From positions 3,442,001 to 3,506,000 of the forward strand of contig NC_012881.1 of the NCBI RefSeq assembly GCF_000023445.1: a stretch of 64,000 nt of DNA, written 5' to 3'. This document shows, in pieces, positions 55,377 through 64,000 of the stretch. Both the position numbers and the translations under genes were made by a program. The DNA comes from Maridesulfovibrio salexigens DSM 2638 (GTDB lineage: Bacteria; Desulfobacterota; Desulfovibrionia; Desulfovibrionales; Desulfovibrionaceae). The number at the start of each line of letters is the position of its first letter. The stretch's first letter is position 1. The notes beneath the pieces are model-generated. The model saw only the letters and a program-made list of their open reading frames with translations. It was not told where the DNA came from and did not search any database.

Positions 55377-55859
55377 TTATTCGTAATAACTTAGTAGTTT
55401 CTTCAAAATACCATTCAAAGACTTACGATCATCAGCCGAAAGACACCTGATAAATTTATCGGCAACCTCAAACCGCTCATGAATTATTGAGTCAATTAAA
55501 TCAAATCCCTCTGCTGTTAAAACAACATGGACTCCTCGACGGTCATCCGTATTAATTTCCCGATCGACAAGCCCTTTCTTCACAAGCTTATCAATGCGAT
55601 TGGTCATAGCTCCGCTAGTTAACAGGGCAGCTTCACACAATTCGCCAACTGATAATTTATAAGGATCTCCTGCGCGCCGAAGCACAGCCAGAACATCAAA
55701 CTCAGGATTTATAAGTCCATGAGATTTTAAAAATGCTCCCATGGCTTTCTCGGCAAATTTGTTAGCAATCATCAGCCTGCCGTATATCTCCATTGATTCT
55801 GATTCCAGTTCCGGGCGTTCTTTTGACCATTGCTCAGACATCAAACCAATTCTATCCAT
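55377..55859 (-). CDS. MarR-family transcriptional regulator
   Basis: A 160-residue winged-helix repressor. The recognition region reads LSVGELCEAALLTSGAMTNRIDKLVKKGLVDRE (about residues 65-97), with the beta-wing DDRRGVHVVLTAEG. MarR proteins bind palindromes as dimers and release them on ligand or oxidation. ATG 55859 (start MDRIGLMSEQ) has an AGGTG site; the longer frame from 55949 runs through the terminator of yitT and is not used. It is upstream of the LOG gene, probably in the same transcript. Confidence 0.9.
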   Translation of the reverse strand: MDRIGLMSEQWSKERPELESESMEIYGRLMIANKFAEKAMGAFLKSHGLINPEFDVLAVLRRAGDPYKLSVGELCEAALLTSGAMTNRIDKLVKKGLVDREINTDDRRGVHVVLTAEGFDLIDSIIHERFEVADKFIRCLSADDRKSLNGILKKLLSYYE

Positions 55860-55954
55860 ATCTACACCTGCACCTCTTTTTTTGTCTTCATGTGAAGATT
55901 CTTTATATGAAGATAAAATTAGAATCAATAAGATTAAACCGCAGTTCAAAAAAA

Positions 55955-55976
55955 GCCGCCCTCATGAGAAGGCGGC
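55955..55976 (-). terminator. Rho-independent terminator of the YitT gene
   Basis: On the minus strand GGCCGCC pairs with GGGCGGC across the loop TTCTCATGA, followed by seven T residues. It lies 28 bases past the stop at 56005. Confidence 0.88.
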
Positions 55977-56004
55977 CTGACATTTTCAATACGAACTACG
56001 TTTA

Positions 56005-56901
56005 TTAATAAACCTTACGGCGGGAAAAACTTGCTCCAATCACAGAAAAAGTGTTCTCCACTATGAACAAAACTCTATCATCGTGCCTAAAGGCTATCTC
56101 TTCCAACTTTTTAAGCTGAATGTTGTTAACAACCGTCATTAAGATATTCTTATCTTCACGCAGATAGGCTCCCTGCCCTTTGATAAAAGTAGCACTCTGC
56201 TTCATCTCGTGCAGAATATCATGACTTATCATTTCACTATAATCTGAAATAATAAAAACGACTTTGCGCTGGTTAAACATCGAAAGTGTCTGCTCCACCA
56301 CCGTGGATGATATGAACACCAAAATCAGCGAGGCGATTATTATATCTAGGGGAAGCTCAAACATACTGAGACTGAAAAGAGTCGCATTAAAGACAAGATA
56401 AACCTTGCCTATCCCAATGTTAAACCGCTGAAAAAGATACACGGCAAGCACATCAAGACCGCCGTTTGAACCCAGTGAACGCAAAACTGTCCCGGCTCCG
56501 AAACCCATCATCGCTCCACAGGCGACGGCCGCATAAGTGGTATTGTGGACAGCCATTGGGATTGTAATGAATTCATATGAGATTGTGGCTGCAATGGTTG
56601 CGTACAGGCTATACCAGAAGAAACGGCGGCTTACCTTTATCCACGCAAACAAGAATACGGGTACGTTGAGAATAAAAAACAGCACCCCCGGGGAAAGCAC
56701 CCCGGTTTTATAGTAAATAAGTGAAGCAAGGCCGAAAACACCCCCGGCTAGAAATTCGTGGGGAACGGCTAAACTTTTTACAGCGATGGAACATATTGCT
56801 GATCCAACTGTAATCAACAATAAATTCCACCATACGGAATAAGTGAAGTCAAAATTAACGGAACTGCCTTTGCCAAGTACAGACTTAACTGGTTCTAACA
56901 T
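56005..56901 (-). CDS. YitT-family membrane protein (DUF161 + DUF2179)
   Basis: A 298-residue protein with five to six membrane helices in the N-terminal 190 residues (LLLITVGSAICSIAVKSLAV, FGLASLIYYKTGVLSPG, GAGTVLRSLGSNGGLDVLAV) and a soluble C-terminal domain (about 210-298, KVVFIISDYSEMISHDIL, ILMTVVNNIQLKKLEE) of the DUF2179 type. The transported substance is unknown. AAGGA lies just before ATG 56901. Terminator downstream; no operon partner. Confidence 0.88.
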   Translation of the reverse strand: MLEPVKSVLGKGSSVNFDFTYSVWWNLLLITVGSAICSIAVKSLAVPHEFLAGGVFGLASLIYYKTGVLSPGVLFFILNVPVFLFAWIKVSRRFFWYSLYATIAATISYEFITIPMAVHNTTYAAVACGAMMGFGAGTVLRSLGSNGGLDVLAVYLFQRFNIGIGKVYLVFNATLFSLSMFELPLDIIIASLILVFISSTVVEQTLSMFNQRKVVFIISDYSEMISHDILHEMKQSATFIKGQGAYLREDKNILMTVVNNIQLKKLEEIAFRHDDRVLFIVENTFSVIGASFSRRKVY

Positions 56902-57049
56902 TTTCCTTGTATGTTTATAGGTTAAACTAATTAACCCAAAACGCTAACAGCTTTGAAGCAGCAATTCAAGGGCGCAAAAATCAAAAACGGCCAATGTTAG
57001 TCCGGCTTAAAAAAGGCAAAGTTTAATGTACAGTCAGATAGAAATCTAT

Positions 57050-57331
57050 TTAGTTCAAATCATTAGCATCAACATCATAAACACGAATTTTGTTGCTGCG
57101 CGGAAATTCCTTTTTCAAAAGTTTCTTAAGCAGTTTCTTCACCCCCTTGAAGTCTTCTGTAAATTGCTCGGTATCAAATCCGTTTTCGGTCACTGAAAAT
57201 AAATCTTCCCCCCTGCGCAAGATCACCACTGAGCGGTCACGCTTGTAAGTGCGCAAATCAAGCCCTCGCCCGACCTGAATTTTCTTGAGCTTACGCATGA
57301 CAGTTTCTATTGCTGAAGCCTTATCAATCAT
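57050..57331 (-). CDS. Basic 93-residue protein of unknown function
   Basis: A 93-residue soluble basic protein (KASAIETVMRKLKKIQVGRG, KGVKKLLKKLLKKEFPRSN). No signal, cysteine or membrane segment. The lysine-rich helix could bind nucleic acid or membranes, but nothing shows this. GGAGAG is about 15 bases from ATG 57331, a poor spacing. It is alone between YitT and a divergent sensor kinase. I recognise no family. Confidence 0.6.
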   Translation of the reverse strand: MIDKASAIETVMRKLKKIQVGRGLDLRTYKRDRSVVILRRGEDLFSVTENGFDTEQFTEDFKGVKKLLKKLLKKEFPRSNKIRVYDVDANDLN

Positions 57332-57486
57332 GCATGCAGTGATATCTCTCCATATAAATCCATGTCAATGAACACCATTCACCGAAATAAATAATACATT
57401 AGCAATTCCTTTTATACTCGCTATATGCTACCTTTCCACCATATTATCTCTCCACTATTAAAAGAACACACCAAGACTTACCTATC

Positions 57487-59718
57487 ATGAAGCATCAATT
57501 CAAAACGACATATAGTTGCTTTATCTTTATCTGCTTATTTTTCATACTCAATATATTCACTATTTCAACTACATATAGCACAGCAAATGCCGGAATGGAC
57601 GGAATAAATCCGGAAATCATAAAGCAAAAAATCAAGCTTAGCGAAGCAGAAATGGCATGGCTGAAGCAGGATAAAACTGTCACAGTCAGGGTTGGGGACT
57701 GGCCCCCTTTCATGATGACGGAAAACCAAATATCCGGGATATCGATTGATTACCTTGATCTGATCGCATCAATTCACGGTATAAAATTTAATTACGCAAC
57801 CCAGAACGACATATCCTGGCCTGAAGCATTAAAATCCATTCGTTCGCACGATGGAATCGACATGGTTCCGGCCATTCAGCAAACCGATGCCCGTAAGGAT
57901 TTCATGTCCTTCAGCATTCCTTACCAAACCCTGCCTTGGGTTATTGTTACCCGCGATGACGCTGAATTTGTTGGAGGACTAGATGATCTTGCAAGCAAAA
58001 CTGTTTCGGTCCAGGACAAATTCATTCTGCAAAAACAAATTGAAAAACAATACCCAAACCTTAAACTTCGGGTAATAAAATCCAGAACTCCCACACTTGA
58101 CTCACTTAAAGATGTCGCCACGAAAGAGTCCTACGCCACTATCAATGCACTTCCTGTCGTCGTCTACTTTGTCAAAAACTACGGACTTTCAAACCTGAAA
58201 GTAGCGGCCCCTGCCAAATTTGATGACCTTAAACTATCTATGGGAATACGCAATGACTGGCCGGAACTTGCTTCCATCATCTCCAAAACAATCCAAGCCA
58301 TGTCACATAAGGATGTAGCTGCAATCCACAACTCCTGGCTCTCTGTAAATTACGAGCCAAGCATCAGCACAACTGAAGCAAAAAGATATGCATTGTTAGG
58401 CTTATTAGCTCTGTGTTTCGTAAGTGGACTGTTTGTAACCATAAACCGCACACTCAAAAAGAAAATTGCCCAGCGGACCAAAGCACTGATAGCCGAATTA
58501 GATGAAAGAGAACGCATCCAGAGAGATTTAAAAGTCAGTGAAGAACGTTATGATATGGCCTTGCGCGCTGTAAGTGACGGACTTTGGGACTGGAACCTGC
58601 AAACCAATGAAGTATATTACAGTCCGCGTTACTTTGAGATGCTGGGTTATGAACCGGAAGATTTCCCTAACGAATATGAGACATGGCTCTATTTGATGCA
58701 TCCTGATGACAGAGAGCGTGCTTCTGAAGTAGTAACCGCTTATTTAAGCAAGTTCCCCTGTGATGATCGCAAATCATTATTTTCACAGGAATTCAGACTG
58801 CTCACCAAAGAAGGGGAATGGAAATGGATTTTATCACGCGGAAGAGTACCGGAATTCGATGATCAGGGAAATCCTGTAAGACTGATCGGTACCCACATGG
58901 ACATAACGGACCGCAAAAGAACAGAACAGCTGATGATCCAGACGGAAAAGATGATGTCCATCGGCGGCTTGGCTGCGGGCATGGCCCATGAAATCAACAA
59001 CCCTCTTGCAGGAATTCTCGGGCATAGCCAAAATATTCGTAACAGGCTGTTCAACAGTACAAAGGCCAACATTCGCGCAGCCGAAAAGCACGGAATCGAT
59101 CTGCAACAGATTCAGGATTACATGACAGACCGGGAAATCCCCAGAATGATCGATGGAATCCGAACCGCAGGCAACAGGGCTGCCAAAATTGTTTCCAACA
59201 TGCTCAGCTTCAGCCGTCAAAGCGAGAAAGAGTACTCACTCCATAATATTAAGAATATTTTAGAAAAAGCGATTGAGCTCTCTGCCAGTGACTACAATTT
59301 GGAAAAACTATACGACTTCAGGCAGATAAAAATAATCCGTGAATATGACCCAGAAATTCCGCCAATTTATTGCGAAGGAACTGAGATACAACAGGTCTTG
59401 ATGAATCTCCTGAAAAACGGGGCGGAAGCAATGCGGGATAAGGACTACGATCAGGAATCCCCCCAATTCATCTGTCGGGTAAGTAAAACCCCTCAAGAGG
59501 TTGTCGTTGAAATTGAGGATAACGGCCCCGGTATTGATTATACTACCCGTTCCAGAATATTTGAACCTTTCTATACGACCAAAGATGTGGGCAAAGGCAC
59601 GGGCCTGGGGCTTTCGGTTTCATATTTTATAATAACCAGTCATCATAACGGAAGCATGACTGTAGACTCCAGCCCCGGCAACTGGACCCGTTTCACTATC
59701 CGAATTCCATTTGAATAA
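57487..59718 (+). CDS. Sensor kinase with a fused periplasmic solute-binding domain
   Basis: A 743-residue membrane kinase. Signal/membrane segment at 10-33, a periplasmic SBP_bac_3-type domain (about 65-285, VTVRVGDWPPFMMTENQISG, DMVPAIQQTDARKDF, like amino-acid binding proteins), membrane helix about 300-320, PAS_3 (about 355-480, LWDWNLQTNEVYYSPRYF), HisKA with His501 in [12 protein letters not shown], and HATPase ([19 protein letters not shown]). It probably senses an amino-acid-like ligand directly. Its transmitter is strikingly like that of the convergent kinase 59752-61938. No response regulator adjoins. Ribosome site weak. Confidence 0.9.
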   Translation: MKHQFKTTYSCFIFICLFFILNIFTISTTYSTANAGMDGINPEIIKQKIKLSEAEMAWLKQDKTVTVRVGDWPPFMMTENQISGISIDYLDLIASIHGIKFNYATQNDISWPEALKSIRSHDGIDMVPAIQQTDARKDFMSFSIPYQTLPWVIVTRDDAEFVGGLDDLASKTVSVQDKFILQKQIEKQYPNLKLRVIKSRTPTLDSLKDVATKESYATINALPVVVYFVKNYGLSNLKVAAPAKFDDLKLSMGIRNDWPELASIISKTIQAMSHKDVAAIHNSWLSVNYEPSISTTEAKRYALLGLLALCFVSGLFVTINRTLKKKIAQRTKALIAELDERERIQRDLKVSEERYDMALRAVSDGLWDWNLQTNEVYYSPRYFEMLGYEPEDFPNEYETWLYLMHPDDRERASEVVTAYLSKFPCDDRKSLFSQEFRLLTKEGEWKWILSRGRVPEFDDQGNPVRLIGTHMDITDRKRTEQLMIQTEKMMSIGGLAAGMAHEINNPLAGILGHSQNIRNRLFNSTKANIRAAEKHGIDLQQIQDYMTDREIPRMIDGIRTAGNRAAKIVSNMLSFSRQSEKEYSLHNIKNILEKAIELSASDYNLEKLYDFRQIKIIREYDPEIPPIYCEGTEIQQVLMNLLKNGAEAMRDKDYDQESPQFICRVSKTPQEVVVEIEDNGPGIDYTTRSRIFEPFYTTKDVGKGTGLGLSVSYFIITSHHNGSMTVDSSPGNWTRFTIRIPFE

Positions 59719-59751
59719 AGTTTGATATGGGAAAAAAGACTAAGCCACGAA

Positions 59752-61938
59752 TTACAGCCTTCCTTTCTGTACAGGAAGAGTAATAGTAAACCGTGCTCCC
59801 TGACCGGGAACAGAACTAACCGTGAAAGTTCCACCGTGATTCTGAGTAATAATGAAATATGAAACTGAAAGGCCCAAGCCTGTTCCTACACCGACGGACT
59901 TGGTGGTAAAGAATGGCTCAAAAATTCTTTTTCGAATTTCATCCTTTATTCCGGGACCATTATCTTCGACTTCAATAACAACAGAATTCCCGATGCTGCG
60001 CGTCCGCACGTATATTTCTGGTGTTGAGCCGAAAAAACCGTGTTCGCGCATGGCCTGCGCTGAATTCTTGAAAAGATTAAATAAGACCTGCTCGATCTCG
60101 CCCTGTGAACAAATTATATCCGACACATCAGGTGAAAAATCACGCACTATATTAATATGAGTGAAGTCATATTTCTGCTTCAAATCATAATCCTTGGCAG
60201 ATAGCTCCAAACAATCTTCGATCAAATCGTGAACATTAACTGTTGTTACTATGTTCTTTCCGGGTTTGCTGAACTTCAACATGTTGGAAACAATTTTAGC
60301 TGCCCGCATACCGGAATCCTTAATCCCTTTAATGACAGAATTAATCTTGCGGGCCTCAAGATACCCCTGCATAGCATCCAGCGAACACCCTGCTTCATCT
60401 GCGGCATCAGCATTGGCTTTAATTTCAGGAGAGAACCTGCGCTCCAAATTTTGAGCCCCCTGCACTATCCCGCCAAGGGGATTGTTGATTTCATGGGCCA
60501 TACCTGCTGCAAGTCCACCGATAGATATCATTTTTTCTGTCTGGACCATAATTTCCTCCATGCGCACACGGGCGGTGACATCATCAATCCTGACCACCAC
60601 CCCTTTGACCTCAAAGCCACGCAGGGGAAAAGCCGTAATATCAAATATATCTGTTGAATCTTCGCTGATTACGGTCCGTTCAATAGTTTTCGGAGAATTG
60701 AATTTCTTTGCTTCGGCAATAACATCAACAATATCTTCGTGACCTGAAAAAAAACTTTCCACATTTTCCGGCTCAATCTCAGTGGAATCCAGATTGAACA
60801 ACTCCAAAGCACGATTATTACACTGGCAGACATCCATATCCTCATTGACCCAGATCAGGGCTGAAGGCATGGAATCAATTACACTTTGAAAATATCTTTT
60901 CGAAACAATTAATTCGTGTTCCCGTTCACGAACCTGTTCAGCCATTGAATCGAAAACTCTGCCCAAGTTATCCAGCTCCACAAAACCGCTTTCCTGTGAT
61001 GCAGATGTGGGATAATCCCCCTCGGCAACGGCAGAAAGTTTCCTGACATAGCCAACCAGCGGTGTAACCACGCCTTCGCGAAACTCCTTCTTCAACGCAA
61101 AAAGCAAAACCATGAAAAAAAAGACAACCAGCAAACCGATCAGCAAACCAAGAGCAATTACGGGCTGAAACAGAGAATAGGCCGAACAGCCGACCAAAAG
61201 CTTCCAGCCGGTTCCGGTGACATTCACAACACGGCCAAAAGAAAGCCTGTTTTCTGCATGGTAAAATTCCACATCACCGGGAGCCAATGTCTTTTTAAAA
61301 ATATCAAGATTTCCAACATTGGCCTGTATTTTAACAAGTTCACGATCAGGATGAACAATCAGGTTACCATAAGAATCAGCAAGTATTATTATCCTGTTGG
61401 AAGATAGAAAACCGTAAATAAATTTCTGCAAAGCACCGAGATCCAACTCAGCCACCAGCTTTCCGCCGCCCCGCACTGGTATACTGATGTACAGCACCAG
61501 CTTTCCGGAGTTCGGTGAAATCATCGGAGAAGTCAGTACGCGCTTGGAATCATCCGAACCGCTAAACCGGATTGGAAAATCAACACCCTTAATTCCATGA
61601 GGAGCTACCGCTATAATATTTTCGTTCTTATCTAGAAGGATGAGCCTATCAAACTGCCCGAAACGGTCATGTAATCCGCTGAAGTAATTACGAAGACTAT
61701 CAACGTTACCTTCTCCGCTCATAATAGCTACAGAACGCAGAACATCCTCCGCGCCATCAATATAAAACTCCACATTGCGGGAGAGAGATCTCGAAAGATG
61801 AACGATCTCCCGTTCCAGTGTATTGATTTGATTCAACCCCACAATGGAAACCAGAATAACGGTCATTATTAAACCAGGCACAAGGATCCATTGAACCAAC
61901 TTGCCCTGAAAGATCTCAACAACCGAGTCTCTGCTCAT
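59752..61938 (-). CDS. Sensor kinase with Cache, HAMP and PAS domains
   Basis: A 728-residue membrane kinase. Membrane helix about 15-35, a periplasmic Cache-like sensor (about 40-260), second helix about 265-290, HAMP (about 300-345), PAS (about 350-465), HisKA with His482 in [12 protein letters not shown], HATPase ([20 protein letters not shown]). Its ATG overlaps the stop of the upstream binding-protein gene (ATGA), so the two are coupled. The binding protein is a likely ligand carrier for the Cache sensor. No regulator gene adjoins. Confidence 0.9.
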   Translation of the reverse strand: MSRDSVVEIFQGKLVQWILVPGLIMTVILVSIVGLNQINTLEREIVHLSRSLSRNVEFYIDGAEDVLRSVAIMSGEGNVDSLRNYFSGLHDRFGQFDRLILLDKNENIIAVAPHGIKGVDFPIRFSGSDDSKRVLTSPMISPNSGKLVLYISIPVRGGGKLVAELDLGALQKFIYGFLSSNRIIILADSYGNLIVHPDRELVKIQANVGNLDIFKKTLAPGDVEFYHAENRLSFGRVVNVTGTGWKLLVGCSAYSLFQPVIALGLLIGLLVVFFFMVLLFALKKEFREGVVTPLVGYVRKLSAVAEGDYPTSASQESGFVELDNLGRVFDSMAEQVREREHELIVSKRYFQSVIDSMPSALIWVNEDMDVCQCNNRALELFNLDSTEIEPENVESFFSGHEDIVDVIAEAKKFNSPKTIERTVISEDSTDIFDITAFPLRGFEVKGVVVRIDDVTARVRMEEIMVQTEKMISIGGLAAGMAHEINNPLGGIVQGAQNLERRFSPEIKANADAADEAGCSLDAMQGYLEARKINSVIKGIKDSGMRAAKIVSNMLKFSKPGKNIVTTVNVHDLIEDCLELSAKDYDLKQKYDFTHINIVRDFSPDVSDIICSQGEIEQVLFNLFKNSAQAMREHGFFGSTPEIYVRTRSIGNSVVIEVEDNGPGIKDEIRKRIFEPFFTTKSVGVGTGLGLSVSYFIITQNHGGTFTVSSVPGQGARFTITLPVQKGRL

Positions 61939-63080
61939 TTCTCTCTCTTGGAGACTGTGACAAAATGACCGTCTTTAACAGTCACAATATGTCCATTACG
62001 TTTTACATCACCGAACTCGTCAATTTCAAAAGGCCCGACCAAACTATCATCAAAGCTGATTCCGGTAATGGCACCACCGAGACCTTTGGTACGTCCTCCA
62101 TTCCTTTTCACTGCCTCAGCAAAAACCTGCACAGCCTGATAGCCGAAAACAGCCGCAAAATTAGGAGGCCACCCAAAACGTTTAATAAATCTATCCTTAA
62201 AATCCACGTAGAGTTTTTCAGGATCATCTTCAGCAAAATGGACCACAAAAATTATCCCTTCCACGCTTTTACCGCCGGTCTGAATCAATTCTTTGGTATA
62301 TCCCCACATGCTGCTCAAAATAGTCCAATTTGTTTTGTTCAGGGTACAAAACTGGGCAAACCCGGCTAAATCTCGTGCCGAGGTAACCATGACCACGGTA
62401 TCGGGGTTCATACCCTTTAATTCATCAACAACTTTCTGCCAGTCAATGGAACCCTCATGTTTACCTACGCTGACCGCACCAACAAAATCACCGCCTTTTG
62501 CTGCAAATTTTTCAACAAATACATCCTTGTAAGGAGCGGTAAAGGCCGGATTTGAATTATCCCAGACGACAGCCAGCCTTCTTTTATCAAGCTCATCCAC
62601 AGAATATTCTGCAAGACCTTTTGAAAGATCAGTAAGGGTAGGAATTACCCTGAAAAAATTATCTTTAATCCCTTGCAGCAAGGGAGTTGAGGTAGTGGGC
62701 GAAATATAAACAACATTGCTGTCCGCCATGTCGCGCACCGCAGTCATTGATTGAGAACTTGTCATATGGCCGATAATTACTGAGACTCCCTCAGCTATGA
62801 GCTCTTTGTCTGCCTTAACAGCACCTTCAGGTGTATTCTGGTCGTCCCGTACGATGAGTTCAATTTTACGACCGTCAATTCCTCCAGCTTCATTTATGTC
62901 CTCGACAGCCAGCAAAGCCCCATTACGGCCCTGAACGCCTAAATCAGAATATTTACCTTTGAGGGTTCCTGAAAAGCCAAGACGGATAGGATCATCAGAG
63001 CATGCACTCAATGACAGACACAGAAACAACAGCCATAAAAAGATGCCCTTTTCAATTAACTTGAAATATTTTTTCAACAT
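61935..63080 (-). CDS. Branched-chain-amino-acid-type substrate-binding lipoprotein linked to a sensor kinase
   Basis: A 381-residue periplasmic lipoprotein of the LivK/type I periplasmic binding protein fold. Signal with lipobox LSLSAC (cysteine at about residue 28), then IRLGFSGTLKGKYSDLGVQG, RDDQNTPEGAVKADKELIAE, IIGHMTSSQSMTAVRDMAD, and FGYQAVQVFAEAVKRNGG. GGAGG precedes ATG 63080. Its stop overlaps the kinase start by four bases. No permease genes adjoin, so it is probably a sensor rather than an uptake component; the ligand is unknown. Confidence 0.9.
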   Translation of the reverse strand: MLKKYFKLIEKGIFLWLLFLCLSLSACSDDPIRLGFSGTLKGKYSDLGVQGRNGALLAVEDINEAGGIDGRKIELIVRDDQNTPEGAVKADKELIAEGVSVIIGHMTSSQSMTAVRDMADSNVVYISPTTSTPLLQGIKDNFFRVIPTLTDLSKGLAEYSVDELDKRRLAVVWDNSNPAFTAPYKDVFVEKFAAKGGDFVGAVSVGKHEGSIDWQKVVDELKGMNPDTVVMVTSARDLAGFAQFCTLNKTNWTILSSMWGYTKELIQTGGKSVEGIIFVVHFAEDDPEKLYVDFKDRFIKRFGWPPNFAAVFGYQAVQVFAEAVKRNGGRTKGLGGAITGISFDDSLVGPFEIDEFGDVKRNGHIVTVKDGHFVTVSKREK

Positions 63081-63315
63081 TCACTCCTCCTGCGTTAAGG
63101 CCACAAGAACTTAAACTAACTATAACCAAAAAGGACACTGAACGCCAAGAATGATAAATAAAAAAAGGCTGTCCCTGCATAAGCAGGAATATGTTCTATC
63201 AAGCTGTAAACAACCTTCCTGAATAGATTATCGTTAAACCCTGTTGACCCAACTTCAGCTTAATCGTATTTTTTATCTTAGTTCCAATTTACTAAAATGA
63301 GCAGCCGGAGAGTAT

Positions 63316-64000
63316 ATGGGCCTTAAATTCAGACGAAAAAATGCGACAAGACCACCGTTGCTCTTTGTCAGTGATGTTCGGCGTGAATTTCTTATCGCTG
63401 ATATTACCCGGAATTCAGTCCCGCGCGGTATGTATTACCTGCTTATGGGCGTAGCTGCATTCATTGCATCCATAGGGCTCACAGCCGACAGCCCGGCAGT
63501 AGTAATCGGGGCAATGCTTGTCTCACCTCTGATGACACCTATTTTCGGACTTTCACTTGGATTGGTGCGAGGTGAAATGGACCTCATCCGCGCTTCTATC
63601 TTTTCAGTAACAGCTGGAATTTTAATCGGAATATTAGGCGGCATACTTATCGGAAGCCTCCCGATCTTCTTTGAGCTGACCCATGAAGTAATCTCAAGAA
63701 CAAAGCCCAACCTGCTTGACCTTGGAGTCGCCGCTTTTGCCGGAATAGCTGGAACAGTCGCCCTCATTGACGAACGGGTGAGCCCGGTTATGCCCGGAAT
63801 CGCAATAGCCACATCCCTTGTTCCTCCACTATGTGCCAGCGGTCTTTGCATCGCGCTTCACCAATATTCTGATGGCTGGGGGGCTTTTCTGCTCTTCTTC
63901 GCCAACTTTCTGGTTATTCTTTCTGTTGCCAGCGTGCTTTTCATTATTACCGGGTTTATTCCTCATTCCGAGGATGAACCACTGCCTCGGCTGATAAAGC
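63316..64000 (+). CDS. DUF389 (TIGR00341-type) membrane protein, N-terminal part
   Basis: The frame runs from ATG 63316 to the end of the window without a stop, 228 codons. GGAG lies five bases before the start. After a cytosolic N-terminus (MGLKFRRKNATRPPLLFVSD) come about five hydrophobic helices and the family segments ASIGLTADSPAVVIGAMLVSPLMTPI, AFAGIAGTVALIDERVSPVMPG and IATSLVPPLCASGLCIAL. The function of the family is unknown. The protein continues beyond the window. Confidence 0.88.
   Translation, partial: MGLKFRRKNATRPPLLFVSDVRREFLIADITRNSVPRGMYYLLMGVAAFIASIGLTADSPAVVIGAMLVSPLMTPIFGLSLGLVRGEMDLIRASIFSVTAGILIGILGGILIGSLPIFFELTHEVISRTKPNLLDLGVAAFAGIAGTVALIDERVSPVMPGIAIATSLVPPLCASGLCIALHQYSDGWGAFLLFFANFLVILSVASVLFIITGFIPHSEDEPLPRLIK

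Noticed and set aside
63435-63851. A 138-codon open frame antisense to the DUF389 gene
   Set aside because: The plus-strand frame has a good ribosome site and family motifs; this one has neither.
1-64000. CRISPR array or cas genes
   Set aside because: No regularly spaced short repeats and no Cas-like protein were seen anywhere in the window.

Overview
This window looks like chromosome of a Desulfovibrio-type (Maridesulfovibrio-like) sulfate-reducing deltaproteobacterium. The evidence is indirect: recA runs into alaS, there is a Fur-boxed DUF2325 gene, a CofD-like protein of the GAK type, many large hybrid sensor kinases, an lpxK (so an outer membrane with lipid A), and moderate GC with strong GGAGG ribosome sites. 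No rRNA operon and no CRISPR array were seen. Most of the window is ordinary chromosome; one small integrated element is present.

Layout. 1-163: start of a membrane protein leaving the window. 0.3-15 kb: two hybrid histidine kinases, a Fur-controlled DUF2325 gene, nfo with a CofD-like gene, a YqiA-like esterase, a GNAT protein, a LysR regulator, an IscU-like scaffold, a periplasmic binding protein paired with a hybrid kinase, and an endonuclease/exonuclease/phosphatase protein. 15-19.7 kb: small secreted proteins (one with a SUEL-type lectin motif), UPF0489, an unannotated 55-residue zinc ribbon, and an S24/CI-type repressor divergent from a 99-residue acidic protein. 19.7-29.2 kb: rnr, lpxK, Bax-inhibitor-1 protein, POT peptide symporter, DUF6765 protein, Ca/Na antiporter, PP-loop thiolase. 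29.4-34.2 kb: recA, alaS, rplM, rpsI. 34.5-38.5 kb: EAL-HDOD protein, sensor kinase and radical SAM enzyme in one run. 38.7-44.2 kb: ydbH-like, ydbL-like, selO and a Sel1-repeat gene in one run. 44.2-46.7 kb: purM, a small secreted protein, amrS.

46.85-50.13 kb: tRNA-Pro(TGG) with a 47-bp exact copy of its 3' part 3.2 kb downstream. The repeats bracket a short RHS toxin-like gene and a downstream lipoprotein that could be its immunity partner. No integrase is visible, so this is a non-autonomous or decayed element.

50.3-64 kb: an unrecognised 350-residue protein, an NDH-2-like flavoprotein, a class C beta-lactamase-type hydrolase, a DsrE protein, a MarR-LOG pair, YitT, two convergent sensor kinases with closely similar transmitters but unrelated sensors (one fused to, one operonic with, a solute-binding protein), and the start of a DUF389 membrane protein.

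Three recurrent themes are worth noting: solute-binding proteins coupled to histidine kinases (three times), a dispersed intergenic hairpin repeat (three copies), and start codons that had to be moved from the longest open frame to the one with a Shine-Dalgarno site.
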